Below, in pieces: positions 8,660-17,208 of a DNA stretch of 64,000 nucleotides. Source of the DNA: G965237725 sp965237725. Its GTDB lineage: Bacteria; Pseudomonadota; Gammaproteobacteria; Arenicellales; Poriferihabitantaceae. How positions within the stretch are numbered: the stretch's first letter is position 1; the number at the start of each line of letters is the position of its first letter. The DNA lies in NCBI GenBank assembly GCA_965237725.1, contig OZ250151.1, positions 2,232,001-2,296,000 on the forward strand, given 5' to 3'. Below the pieces are notes generated by a model that did not search any database, had not been told where the DNA came from, and saw nothing but the letters and a program-made list of their open reading frames with translations. The position numbers were made by a program, and so were the translations under genes.

Positions 8660-9880
8660 TTAACCCGCCGCAGCTTCCTGCCTCAACCGAGCCACGGGAC
8701 GCTCGTCTATAAAAACATGGATAAGGGCAGTGACTGCTGCGATTGCTACAGTTGCCCACCAAACGATATCATAGGATCCTGTACTGTCAAAAAGATAACC
8801 GCCTAACCACACTCCAGCAAAAGACCCGAGTTGATGATTCAGAAAAACGATGCCATAAATGGTGCCCATGAATTTAAGCCCAAACATTTTAGCCACTAGC
8901 CCGGAGGTCGGGGGAACAGTAGCTAGCCACAGAAATCCCGTCGATATAGAAAATGCGTAAACTGAAAAGGTTGATATGGGGAAGACTAAAAACAAAGTCA
9001 GAATGATGGCACGTCCGGCATAGTTATATACCAGCAACCATTTCATAGAGTAGAACCCTGAAAGATAGCCGGACGTTAATGAGCCCAGGATGTTAAATAA
9101 GCCAATCAATGCGAGGCTGGTTGCCGCAACCGAAGAATCAAATCCCTTATCCGATAAATAGGCTGGCATATGCACGGTAATAAACGCCAGCTGAAATCCA
9201 CAGACAAAAAATCCGGCTGTCAGTAGCCAGAAATGCACATGCCCAGATGCCTCTGCCAAAGCTTCTTTGAGGGTTTGTTTTGATTTAGTGTGTGGGGCAT
9301 CTTTAACGCCGCCCGTGTTATAGAAAGTAGAGGCAAGAATCACCATTGCCAAAGCACCTACAGCCAGTAACAATAGTGCAGTCTGCCAGCCATAAGCCTC
9401 GACAAATCCTCTGGCCACTGGTATCAATAAAAACTGCCCGGCAGATCCAGCGGCGGTCCCAAGACCTAAGGCAAAGGTGCGTTTCTCTGGTGAAACCATA
9501 CGCGCCATCGCGGGTAATACGACTCCAAATCCAGTACCGGCAATTCCCATTCCCAGCAATATACCGGCGCCGGTATGAAGCCCCCACACGCCGCCCGCAT
9601 TGGCGGTAACATACAATCCTAATGAATAAAGCAGAGCGCCGCCGACCACAGCCCTGGCTGTCCCATATCGATCAGCAATTACCCCCGCAATTGGCTGGGA
9701 TAATCCCCAGAAAAGGTTTTGCAGTGCCAGAGAAAACGCAAATATTTCTCTTCCATAGCCAAAATGTTCCGAAATAGGTTTCATGAAAAAACCCATGGAT
9801 GATCTTAATCCAAAGTTAAGACACAATAAGACGCATGCCAATATGATCGCCAGGCTAAATAGGCGTTTGTATTCGGTCAT
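8660..9880 (-). CDS. Major facilitator superfamily transporter
   Basis: 406 residues, twelve predicted membrane helices. The loop after helix 2 holds GVIADRYGTARAV, a good match to MFS motif A (G-x-x-x-D-R-x-G), and helix 5 ends in a small-residue-rich AAGSAGQFLLIPVA. The overall look is of monocarboxylate- or OFA-like carriers, but the substrate is not determinable. It lies on the same strand as the monooxygenase-like, isochorismatase-like and VOC genes upstream, separated from them by a REP cluster. Its promoter should lie in the 180 bases before the start, partly occupied by those repeats. Confidence 0.88.
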   Translation of the reverse strand: MTEYKRLFSLAIILACVLLCLNFGLRSSMGFFMKPISEHFGYGREIFAFSLALQNLFWGLSQPIAGVIADRYGTARAVVGGALLYSLGLYVTANAGGVWGLHTGAGILLGMGIAGTGFGVVLPAMARMVSPEKRTFALGLGTAAGSAGQFLLIPVARGFVEAYGWQTALLLLAVGALAMVILASTFYNTGGVKDAPHTKSKQTLKEALAEASGHVHFWLLTAGFFVCGFQLAFITVHMPAYLSDKGFDSSVAATSLALIGLFNILGSLTSGYLSGFYSMKWLLVYNYAGRAIILTLFLVFPISTFSVYAFSISTGFLWLATVPPTSGLVAKMFGLKFMGTIYGIVFLNHQLGSFAGVWLGGYLFDSTGSYDIVWWATVAIAAVTALIHVFIDERPVARLRQEAAAG

Positions 9881-10003
9881 ATTGATTGTTCTGCTCTCTT
9901 CATCGTATTAGTCATTGTATTTTCAGTAAACACGGCGTGCGAAATTTCATATTAGCATTTGACTGAGCTCTAAAATAGCGGGGATTGCCCCATTATAAAG
10001 TGC

Positions 10004-10080
10004 CAGGAGTACGGGGTCACGGAGTACGGGGTCAGGTCTTTGGTTTTGTGGAGTACGGGGTCAGGTCTTTGGTTTTGGAT
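10004..10080. repeat. REP cluster, three tandem partial copies
   Basis: GGAGTACGGGGTCA occurs three times (about 10006, 10021 and 10050); the last two continue as GGTCTTTGGTTTTG. The final copy overlaps the 3-prime end of the neighbouring gene: its stop codon and last residues (PKPKT) are written in repeat sequence. Confidence 0.85.
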
Positions 10081-10651
10081 ATAACCAACTCGTCAACCAA
10101 CGTGTGAGGTATGGCATCACTGGCCAAGTCATTAAGCAGCTCATAATTGCAATGATGAAAAAGGTTTGTAGCGCAGGTGGAAGTCGCTGCATAAAGGGAG
10201 ACAACATCATGCCAATAACCGTGCTAAGCGGATAAACTACTATTAGACCCATTAATACCCGTTTGTAATACTTGGGCTGAGGGAAGTAATTTTGATTGTC
10301 AGGTCGAGAAAACCAAAGTTCCATTCCAGTTCCTTGCTCCGCATTTGTCATATGGGCTAGGTACCTAACCGCCTCCTCATTCAAATATTGTAGTGTTTCT
10401 GAATTTAACCAGTTCTTTAAATTTTCGTAACTGTCGAACTTTAGTATCACCACGTATTCAGGTTGTATATGACTTTTTGGCCTGATGATGTCGACGCTAA
10501 AAAATCCTTCACACTTGCGGGCTTCATTGTTTACTTTAGCAATCCATTTCTCATAATCAGCTAAAAAATCAGGCTTTACTGTCGCAGAGATAATAGAGGT
10601 TACATAGCGATCCGTTTCTTTGGGTTCCAACGTTGAGTGATTATCTGTCAT
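10061..10651 (-). CDS. Antibiotic-biosynthesis-monooxygenase-fold protein with C-terminal membrane segments
   Basis: 196 residues. Residues 15-110 look like an ABM ferredoxin-like domain: YVTSIISATVKPDFLADYEK, then EYVVILKFDSYENLKNWLNS. Two hydrophobic helices follow (about 131-152 and 160-180). ABM proteins with this membrane tail form a known but uncharacterised group; they may be small cofactor-free oxygenases or stress proteins. It shares strand and spacing (34 bases) with the isochorismatase-like gene. The last residues, YPKPKT and stop, are encoded by the REP element, which may have replaced the original end. Confidence 0.75.
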   Translation of the reverse strand: MTDNHSTLEPKETDRYVTSIISATVKPDFLADYEKWIAKVNNEARKCEGFFSVDIIRPKSHIQPEYVVILKFDSYENLKNWLNSETLQYLNEEAVRYLAHMTNAEQGTGMELWFSRPDNQNYFPQPKYYKRVLMGLIVVYPLSTVIGMMLSPFMQRLPPALQTFFIIAIMSCLMTWPVMPYLTRWLTSWLYPKPKT

Positions 10652-10685
10652 TTGCGACTTTTAAGATGCTGATGTGCGCGATGCA

Positions 10686-11318
10686 CTATCTCGTTGGAAT
10701 GCTGGCTGGAAGATGTTCATCCAGAATTTCCACAAACGTTTTCATATCGTAGCCGTCTTTATTTAAACGGCCTAGCTCCGCCATCACCGCTTCCCATGTA
10801 GTCGGAATGGCCCCAGCCTGGATGAGTCGCTGCATGCCCCGTTCGTGTGCGTCGACGGTTGTCCCACCGGATACATCGGACAACGCATACACTTCGTACC
10901 CTTCTCGAATAAGGTCTAGTGCAGGATAAGCGAGGCAAACCTCCGTCCACAGTCCAGCCATAATTAATTTCTTCCTGCCGGTTGCTTTTACCGCTTGTTG
11001 AAACTCCGGTTCTTCCCATGCGTTAACATGTTCTCGGTCAATATTAATTGTATCGACAAGAATGTTCTTAACTTCGGGAATGGTGTCTTTTTGAAAACCA
11101 GACGCAACCATAATCGTCGACAAGATGACTGGCATTTCGTACATCATACCAACCTTGGCGGTGGCAACAGCATTGTTTACCAGGATCTCACGATTAATTG
11201 AATTGGTTCCCTCAACCAGGCTTGGTTGATAATCAATCATGATTAGTGCCGAATTCTGGGGAGTCAGAAGATGATCTGTTTTTGGATCTCTCTTCGCTAA
11301 GATTGGAATATTTTTCAT
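10686..11318 (-). CDS. Isochorismatase-like cysteine hydrolase (YcaC type)
   Basis: 210 residues with the isochorismatase-family core. Asp29 in ALIMIDYQ and Cys128 in TEVCLAYPALDL fall at the general-base and nucleophile positions. NAWEEPEF and the AGLWTEVC strand resemble YcaC-type hydrolases, which act on uncertain amide or ester substrates. The C-terminus is longer than in YcaC. It lies in a probable MFS / ABM / hydrolase / VOC minus-strand group divergent from a LysR gene, suggesting a small inducible detoxification or catabolic unit. True isochorismatase function is unlikely, since no enterobactin genes are nearby. Confidence 0.85.
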   Translation of the reverse strand: MKNIPILAKRDPKTDHLLTPQNSALIMIDYQPSLVEGTNSINREILVNNAVATAKVGMMYEMPVILSTIMVASGFQKDTIPEVKNILVDTINIDREHVNAWEEPEFQQAVKATGRKKLIMAGLWTEVCLAYPALDLIREGYEVYALSDVSGGTTVDAHERGMQRLIQAGAIPTTWEAVMAELGRLNKDGYDMKTFVEILDEHLPASIPTR

Positions 11319-11353
11319 TTCGTTACCTCAAAATAAATTGTTAGTTTTCAATT

Positions 11354-11812
11354 TCAGGGATGGGAATCATATGCATCAATTTCATCGTCCGCCGATATCA
11401 GCCGGGATCCGGGGTTGTCTCCTGGATACTCATCGAACTCTATAACGTTACGATCTGGATCACGTATAAACAACGAGTGCATATCCTTGAAGCTGAATCG
11501 TCCGGTAATTTCTATTCCGTTCTCGTCAAGGAATACCTCCAGGTCACCGAGAGATTCAATTTTCAAAGCCATATGGGTGTAACCAGCGTGCTTGCGATCA
11601 ATATCCATCAAGATATTCTCGTCATGTTCCTCGGTGCTGGGCCCGAGCAGGTTCAGTACAATACCTGAGGGGTGTTCCAACATAATGGGGTGACCTTTTT
11701 CAAAGCCCGTATCGACGATTAGTTTAAACCCGAGCTTCTCGTAAAATTCGATGGCACGTTCTTTCTCTTTTACACGAATGCCAATGTGATCAATCTTTAG
11801 TATGGATATCAT
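11354..11812 (-). CDS. VOC-family (glyoxalase/bleomycin-resistance/dioxygenase) protein
   Basis: 152 residues. The two beta-alpha-beta-beta-beta halves are visible: KIDHIGIRVKEKERAIEFYE with the first His ligand, and GYTHMALKIESLGDLEVFL with the second-half His, ending with SLFIRDPDRNVIEFDEY, where the Glu ligand sits. VOC enzymes bind a divalent metal and act as lyases, epimerases or ring-cleaving dioxygenases; substrate unknown. It is the promoter-proximal gene of the minus-strand group and is divergent from the LysR gene with 144 bases between starts, the usual arrangement for LysR control. Confidence 0.85.
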   Translation of the reverse strand: MISILKIDHIGIRVKEKERAIEFYEKLGFKLIVDTGFEKGHPIMLEHPSGIVLNLLGPSTEEHDENILMDIDRKHAGYTHMALKIESLGDLEVFLDENGIEITGRFSFKDMHSLFIRDPDRNVIEFDEYPGDNPGSRLISADDEIDAYDSHP

Positions 11813-11956
11813 TGTGGATAATTTCTCTTGTCGTTAACTAGTGTTTTAGCTACGTAACACATAGATTTGTTTGATACGAACGGCTATTATCAATCATTCT
11901 GTTTTTATCCGGTAGACTATCAAAATGATACATACTGTTCCATTTATAGAACGAAA

Positions 11957-12862
11957 ATGAATGACCTAAATAACATGGTTATCTTTGCTAAAGTTGCAGA
12001 ATTTCAAGGCATATCTCCTGCTGCTCGAGCACTCGGTATACCAAAATCAAAGGTGAGCCGGCGTATGGCCGCACTGGAAAACCAACTAGGCGTTCGCCTG
12101 CTAGAACGGACGACACGTGCTGTCCACCTGACCGAAGTCGGCGACATCTATTACCAACACTGTAAACGTATCGCTGAAGAAGCAATTAGTGCCCAAGAAT
12201 CTGTAAACCAAATGTTGGAGACTCCACGCGGCCATTTGCGTGTAAGTGCTTCAGTTACTATTGGTCAATATCTCATCGCACCACACCTTGGTGAATTCAT
12301 TGCGAACTACCCGGAAGTAGAAGTCGAGGTAATTTTAAATAACCGGCGGGTTGATGTAATCGCTGAAGGTTTTGATTTAGTCATCCGCGTAGGTGATTTG
12401 CAAGATTCAACCTTGGTCAGTAAATATCTTGGTTCAGATAATGCAATGTTGTTTGCATCATCAAGCTACCTTAAAAATTTTGGCTCTCCAAAGCGAATAA
12501 CCGACTTAGAAGACCATCGCTTCTTAACGATGAGTGGTTCGCCCCAAGCCGACCAATGGGTACTTGTTGGCCCGAAGAACCAAAAGGAGGTGATTTCGAT
12601 TCATCCCTATACAGCAGTTAACGATCTAACCGTGCTACGCCAATTGGCCTTAGACGGTGTTGGTATTGCTTTTTTGCCGAGTTACCTAGAAAAGAACACA
12701 ATTAAATCGAAAAAACTGCATCGAGTATTACCCGGGTGGCAATCACCACTATTCAACTACCATGCGCTTTATCCAAGCCACAGAGGTGTAACACTCAAGG
12801 TGAGGGCGTGGTTGGACTTCTATGCCGATAAATTCTATAGGTCTTGTATTTCGAAACGTTAA
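11957..12862 (+). CDS. LysR-family transcriptional regulator
   Basis: 301 residues from the chosen ATG, which yields the standard LysR N-terminus MNDLNNMVIFAKVAEFQG; the frame is open upstream but gives no homology. Winged-helix DNA-binding domain at 1-60 (SPAARALGIPKSKVSRRMAA), substrate-binding domain from about 90. It resembles the group with VRLLERTTRAVHLTEVG. It is divergent from the VOC gene and likely controls it and the genes beyond. The C-terminal end runs into a methyltransferase fragment in another frame, so the last residues (FYRSCISKR) may derive from a junction. Confidence 0.88.
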   Translation: MNDLNNMVIFAKVAEFQGISPAARALGIPKSKVSRRMAALENQLGVRLLERTTRAVHLTEVGDIYYQHCKRIAEEAISAQESVNQMLETPRGHLRVSASVTIGQYLIAPHLGEFIANYPEVEVEVILNNRRVDVIAEGFDLVIRVGDLQDSTLVSKYLGSDNAMLFASSSYLKNFGSPKRITDLEDHRFLTMSGSPQADQWVLVGPKNQKEVISIHPYTAVNDLTVLRQLALDGVGIAFLPSYLEKNTIKSKKLHRVLPGWQSPLFNYHALYPSHRGVTLKVRAWLDFYADKFYRSCISKR

Positions 12863-13181
12863 TTTCGATGTGATAAATATCGACATCAATGCCCCACTCA
12901 AACCAGAATGGATTGGAGCCTATGACTGCACCGTTTCCATCGGCGTGTTCACGCCTGGCCACGTGCCGCCCGCGGCACTGACCCAACTGCAAAAAATGAC
13001 CCGACCCGGTGGGTTAATCATTGTCAGTACTCGAATTGAATACTACGAATCGGAACACTATCAGCAATTCAGTGATGAACTCGAGGCCCAGGGGAAGATT
13101 AAATTGCTTCATCTTCTAAAAAATGCCACTTATACCCATGATGAAAATGCCCACTATTGGGTTTATGTTTGCCTGGATTAA
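12822..13181 (+). pseudogene. C-terminal fragment of a SAM-dependent methyltransferase
   Basis: From about NFDVINIDI (base 12860) the frame matches the latter half of a class I methyltransferase: YDCTVSIGVFTPGHVPP (strand 4 region), then LTQLQKMTRPGGLIIVS (strand 5, post-II motif) and a C-terminal YWVYVCLD strand. The Rossmann strand 1 with the glycine-rich SAM motif is missing, and the frame begins inside the LysR gene, so this is a truncated remnant. Intact relatives have about 200-220 residues. Confidence 0.7.
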
Positions 13182-13409
13182 AAACGCATAGGTTGAATTA
13201 ACTATTGAAACTGGAATAAATAGCGCTGTCCAAACTTTCCTGCTGACCACATCATTTACACCTTGTTCATAGTCAGACTTTACCCAAATTCTCTATTAAC
13301 TACCGCCGCTCCTGTTGCCAATGCGAATAGGAAATTTTTATTTATGCCATAGTACACTTTAACGAGATTTTGCCGTCTCAAGTATTGTCGTCTTTTTTAA
13401 CCTAGTAAA

Positions 13410-14108
13410 TCACTTTAGCTGTCTCTTAAACTCCTTCCAAAACTGGTCCCAATTACCCTTGGATTGTATGGACGCCTTAGCCCCTGTTATTGGTCCAAAA
13501 ACGGATTCAAATAATTCGCAGAGACCAGGTTCTTCGATACAAAATAATTCATAATTACGCATACACACAACTATTTCACCATTCGATCCTTCAATTTGAG
13601 ACACATATGCTCCAGATGGCAGACCATCTGTAGCATCGCCAAGGCCCTTTACATTCGTAGACAAAAAGGAACCCGATATTCGGAATACAAAATTTCCATC
13701 AAAGTTAAAGGTAAAAGAGACTGTACCGCTATAGCGGTCCGTGGGAATACCCGCTCCTGCGGGAGAAAATATCCCATCCACTGTTACCTCAAATGATATC
13801 GGGTCCAATGATTGTGATTCCCGTAAAGAGAAATTGCCCCTGCCGTCGATGGTTGTCGCTCCACCGACTATACCAAAGCCACCTTCAAATTCGTTGATGA
13901 GGACTTCGGAACCGCTGCTGTCTCCCGCGACCGATATATCCACCGGCGGTGAACATCCGCGGCCGGAACATACATTTGTCGTTACACAAGATGTTTGAGC
14001 ATGGACAGGCAGTAACACGCTTTCGACCATCGGTTTTTTCCATACTTCCACAGCCCCCAGTGTTCCACCTATGGAAAGTACTTTTACTAAATTTCTGCGA
14101 TTCTTCAT
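13410..14108 (-). CDS. Exported protein of unknown function with Tat-like N-terminus
   Basis: 232 residues. The N-terminus KNRRNLVKVLSIGG has two arginines before a weak hydrophobic stretch and ends in a cleavage-like PVHAQTS at about 38, a type of leader shared by several exported hypothetical proteins. The mature part is beta-rich, with Gly/Ser/Thr-rich strands, and has paired cysteines near both ends (CVTTNVCSGRGC; CMRNYELFC, EEPGLC) that could form disulfides. No family recognised. Its neighbours are unrelated: methyltransferase remnant and REP transposase. Confidence 0.6.
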   Translation of the reverse strand: MKNRRNLVKVLSIGGTLGAVEVWKKPMVESVLLPVHAQTSCVTTNVCSGRGCSPPVDISVAGDSSGSEVLINEFEGGFGIVGGATTIDGRGNFSLRESQSLDPISFEVTVDGIFSPAGAGIPTDRYSGTVSFTFNFDGNFVFRISGSFLSTNVKGLGDATDGLPSGAYVSQIEGSNGEIVVCMRNYELFCIEEPGLCELFESVFGPITGAKASIQSKGNWDQFWKEFKRQLK

Positions 14109-14253
14109 TTTTGAGTCCTGATGTGAAAGGCTGCAATAATCGCTGTACTAAATTTGAACCGCAAAATCGATTATTTGAACATGGCGCAACTCCGTATTTG
14201 TTCGTCGTAATAATGGGGTCGGTGACAAATTAATATACTGAACAGTCGACAAG

Positions 14254-14285
14254 GTGCGGGGTCAGGTTTTTGTTTTTGGATTTTG
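14254..14285. repeat. REP element at the 3-prime end of the REP transposase
   Basis: Variant core GCGGGGTCAGGTTTTTG followed by TTTTTGGATTTTG. It covers the transposase stop codon and its last five or so codons. With the reverse-oriented copies at 15196-15240, it places the transposase between inverted REP ends. Confidence 0.8.
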
Positions 14286-15113
14286 ATTGCTAATAATTTC
14301 ACTCACTGTTGAGTAGTGCAATCCGTAATAATCACCAATTTGCTGTTGTGTGTAACCCCCACTTGCATACGACCTTATAATGCCGTCATTTCGAGTCGCT
14401 GCTTGGCTTGCGTAATATGTTAATGACTCTACTTTAGCGCGACGCTGTCGAATAGGAATTTCGCTTAACAATTTGTCTTGTGGAATCTTCGTCAGCATCT
14501 GTTCAACAAATTTGTCACTGCCCAGGTAAATTTGATTCTTCAAATATTTCCAGGGTGACGGTTGATTTCGTCCTTCTGATACAAACCGTTTGTATCCTTC
14601 AATTGCAGCTTTAGTGGTTTTTCCAAATGCGGCTAACAAGAAATCCGTTTCAATAAATTTTTGTTTCGGTTCAAGCCCAATAGTTTGACGATAACTGCTC
14701 CAAGGCCAATCAACCGCTTCTTTCACCATACTCGCCCGTACTGGGTTTAAAACAACATACCGTCCAAGTTCCAATAGATAGTTTTCTTTTTCAACCAGTA
14801 TCGCCTTGAATCTACCGTGAAACACGTGCCCAACCCGCCCATGAGACCGATTGAAAGCCTGGGTGTAGACACCGTTTAATTGCCGCATGCCTTGGGACAA
14901 ATGCCCATCCACTGTTTCAACAATTAAATGATAATGGTTTGGCATTAAGCAATAGGCGTGAACAATCCAGTTAAATCGATCACATACTTGACCTAAGATC
15001 TCAAGAAACTGAATTCGATCTGAATCTGATTCGTATATATCTTCCTTACGATCTCCACGGGATGTGATGTGATAGAGCGCTCCCGCATACTCAATCCGAA
15101 TAGGTCTCGCCAT
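14262..15113 (-). CDS. REP-associated tyrosine transposase (RAYT)
   Basis: 283 residues. The Y1 HUH fold is clear: HITSRGDRKEDIYESD at the N-terminus, the metal-binding HYH in MPNHYHLIVE (residues 60-62), VGHVFHGRFKAI, and the catalytic Tyr119 in GRYVVLNPVRA. A C-terminal helix-turn-helix of DnaA/Trp-repressor look follows (GGYTQQQIGDYYGLHYSTVS). Family knowledge: RAYTs cut single-stranded DNA at REP sequences and are thought to spread them. The gene is bracketed by REP copies in inverted orientation, and its last residues NPKTKT plus stop are written in the repeat. It appears intact. Confidence 0.95.
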   Translation of the reverse strand: MARPIRIEYAGALYHITSRGDRKEDIYESDSDRIQFLEILGQVCDRFNWIVHAYCLMPNHYHLIVETVDGHLSQGMRQLNGVYTQAFNRSHGRVGHVFHGRFKAILVEKENYLLELGRYVVLNPVRASMVKEAVDWPWSSYRQTIGLEPKQKFIETDFLLAAFGKTTKAAIEGYKRFVSEGRNQPSPWKYLKNQIYLGSDKFVEQMLTKIPQDKLLSEIPIRQRRAKVESLTYYASQAATRNDGIIRSYASGGYTQQQIGDYYGLHYSTVSEIISNQNPKTKT

Positions 15114-15195
15114 GGTTGATAATCCTTTATCCTTTGTAAGGTTATATATTAAGTCATTACATCAAATTTGGATATACAGGTCCTATGCGTTACGA

Positions 15196-15240
15196 TTCCA
15201 AAACCAAAGACCTGACCCCGTATTCCTGACCCCGTATTCC
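15196..15240. repeat. REP element upstream of the REP transposase, tandem core
   Basis: Reverse-complement orientation: CCAAAACCAAAGACCTGACC, then CCGTATTCCTGACCCCGTATTCC with the 12-base CTGACCCCGTATTC unit doubled. It is preceded by GCGTTACGA, also found in the degraded copy at 17.1 kb. Confidence 0.85.
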
Positions 15241-15375
15241 ATCCACGTTATCCCTTAACAGAAGTTAACTTGGCAGGACCCTTTCTATAGCTGTATCTCA
15301 TTAGTCTATCGAGTGGGCATATATTTCATGATAGAATTTATATCCGATTATCGGTACATAATAAGGGGAAATGTT

Positions 15376-17001
15376 ATGAATAAGATATATAAATTATTAT
15401 TTGGGACGTATTGTGTCGCGCTAGTTTCATTAACATCTATACCGTCTGTGCATGCAGTCGCGGTTGATTGTGATTTAGGCGGTTTAATACAACCGCAACT
15501 TGATTTAGGCAATAGCGTGGAATTTACGGGTACCTGTGATGAAGATCTATTTATTATCACAAACGAGACCATTCTGAATGGCGGAGCAGCGGCAACCAGC
15601 ATCATTCAAGGTGATGTTACCGTGGAGGCTGCGCAAAGAGTCGTGTTAACGAATCTTACGGTCAAAAATGCAATAGCAGGGGATTTCGCCAGCGGGGTGG
15701 TGTTTCGGGATGGTGCTAGTGTGGATGTAGTGAACGCCACCTTTGATGATCTGTTTTTTGGCTTCTGCGTTTTAAGAAACTCTTTGGCAGATATATTCTT
15801 CCTAACTTCCACTACCCAGGTAGCGTTTGATGTCAACCAGTCATGTACAAATCTGACTGTGGCCGACGACAGCGTGGCGAGGATGACGGATTCCACCATA
15901 ACCAACAATTTAAGTTCGAGCACCATGGGGGCTCCGGTGTATGCAAACAGAAACTCTACTCTCGCATTGCGAGGTGGGAATTCAATTACCAATACGGGCG
16001 CTATTGAAACCCTTGCTGCCTATCACGATTCCCATATACGGGAAGATAATGGCGTCTCTGGGACGGGAAACACCGTTGTAGGTACTACTGTGGGCGTATT
16101 ATTGTTTAGCGATTCTTCTCTGGATATAAGGCAAATTACATTGACCGCACCTGACAACCTTGTTCAGATTAATTCTACGTTGAGAATTGGCTCGGACGCT
16201 TTTGGAGGTGATCCTGCCAATATTTCGGTGAATGGTGATATTACCGCTTCGGAGCAATCCACCGTCAATATTCATCCTAACTCTGCGATTAACGGAACAG
16301 TCAAATGTGAAAGTCATTCAACACTGGACAATCATGTATTAAGTGGAGCAAGCTCAGTGAACTGTCCTTACAATGTTACGCAGGAAACAACGGCGAGAAT
16401 TAATATTCGAAACACATCTGCAATCGCCGCATCACGGACCATGCTCGAACTCAGGAACTCAGGTAGACCCAAGCTGAAATTTAATAATGTCGACGCATCC
16501 ACAGTGTGGATAATGTCAAATGGTGCCAATAATTTCCGAATTACAAGACAGGGATCTGGAGATACTGAGTTTAAAGTCAAAAATAATGGAAATATGGTAT
16601 TAGCTGGAACATCAACTGCTGTCAATCACATAAATTCTTCTTCCAGGAAGCTTAAACAGGGGTTTCAGCGTGTAAGCCAGCAAGAAATTCTTGATAAGGT
16701 TGATGAGCTGGAAATCAGTCAATGGAATTACAAAAGAGATTCGAATACGCTGCACGTTGGTCCGATGGCAGAGGATTTTCAAGCCATATTTGATCTTGGA
16801 GATGGCACGCATATATCTACGGTGGACACAGCTGGAATTACATTAGCTGCGATACAGGGATTGCGACAGGAAAAAGATATGGAAATTGAGTTGCTAAAAT
16901 TGGATAGTGAAATTAAGTCAAAAGAAATTGCTGCATTGAAATCTGAGCTTTCAAAAATAAAGATTCAACTGCGGGAGCTTGTTGCTGGCACTGTGGATTA
17001 G
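15376..17001 (+). CDS. Exported beta-helix protein with S74-type intramolecular chaperone domain
   Basis: 541 residues from the ATG at 15376, preceded by AAGGGGAA. Signal peptide at about 1-26 (LLFGTYCVALVSLTSIPSVHA). The middle is a series of short Ser/Thr/Asn-rich strands typical of right-handed beta-helices. The end (about 440-541) is an endosialidase-chaperone-like domain: SSSRKLKQGF, ISQWNYKRD, HVGPMAEDFQAIFDLG, STVDTAGITLAAIQGL, then a coiled coil. In phage fibres this domain trimerises the protein and cleaves itself using a Ser-Asp pair; here Ser-Ser replaces it, so self-cleavage is doubtful. Relatives occur as bacterial exported proteins rather than phage fibres, and no phage genes are nearby. 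Confidence 0.78.
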   Translation: MNKIYKLLFGTYCVALVSLTSIPSVHAVAVDCDLGGLIQPQLDLGNSVEFTGTCDEDLFIITNETILNGGAAATSIIQGDVTVEAAQRVVLTNLTVKNAIAGDFASGVVFRDGASVDVVNATFDDLFFGFCVLRNSLADIFFLTSTTQVAFDVNQSCTNLTVADDSVARMTDSTITNNLSSSTMGAPVYANRNSTLALRGGNSITNTGAIETLAAYHDSHIREDNGVSGTGNTVVGTTVGVLLFSDSSLDIRQITLTAPDNLVQINSTLRIGSDAFGGDPANISVNGDITASEQSTVNIHPNSAINGTVKCESHSTLDNHVLSGASSVNCPYNVTQETTARINIRNTSAIAASRTMLELRNSGRPKLKFNNVDASTVWIMSNGANNFRITRQGSGDTEFKVKNNGNMVLAGTSTAVNHINSSSRKLKQGFQRVSQQEILDKVDELEISQWNYKRDSNTLHVGPMAEDFQAIFDLGDGTHISTVDTAGITLAAIQGLRQEKDMEIELLKLDSEIKSKEIAALKSELSKIKIQLRELVAGTVD

Positions 17002-17008
17002 ATGTTAG

Positions 17009-17041
17009 CAAAGGGGTTAGGCAGTGAGCTTGACCCCTTTG
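17009..17041. terminator. Stem-loop after the S74-type gene
   Basis: CAAAGGGGT pairs with ACCCCTTTG around a 15-base loop, starting 8 bases after the stop codon. There is no strong T-run, so termination efficiency is uncertain. Confidence 0.4.
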
Positions 17042-17110
17042 TTGTATATGCGTGAAGATGTGGGGACAGTTTGATTTTCAAATTGGGCTTGGGTTCAAGC
17101 CTAATATTTC

Positions 17111-17155
17111 CAATACGTTACGAAGCCAAAATCAAATACCTGATCCTGAATTTTT
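17111..17155. repeat. Degraded REP element
   Basis: CAATACGTTACGAAGCCAAA and then ATCAAATACCTGATCCTGAA follows base for base the layout of the copy at 15.2 kb (GCGTTACGATTCCAAAACC) with several substitutions, indicating an old copy. Confidence 0.6.
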
Positions 17156-17208
17156 AGATACGAACAAATGGAAAATGTTGATTCAGCCAATATATCTTTG
17201 TCTAAAAA

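Noticed and set aside
10686..11318. True isochorismatase (EntB-like)
   Set aside because: No siderophore genes or carrier domain; sequence is of the YcaC-type hydrolases.
15376..17001. Phage tail fibre
   Set aside because: A signal peptide is present and there are no phage structural genes around it.
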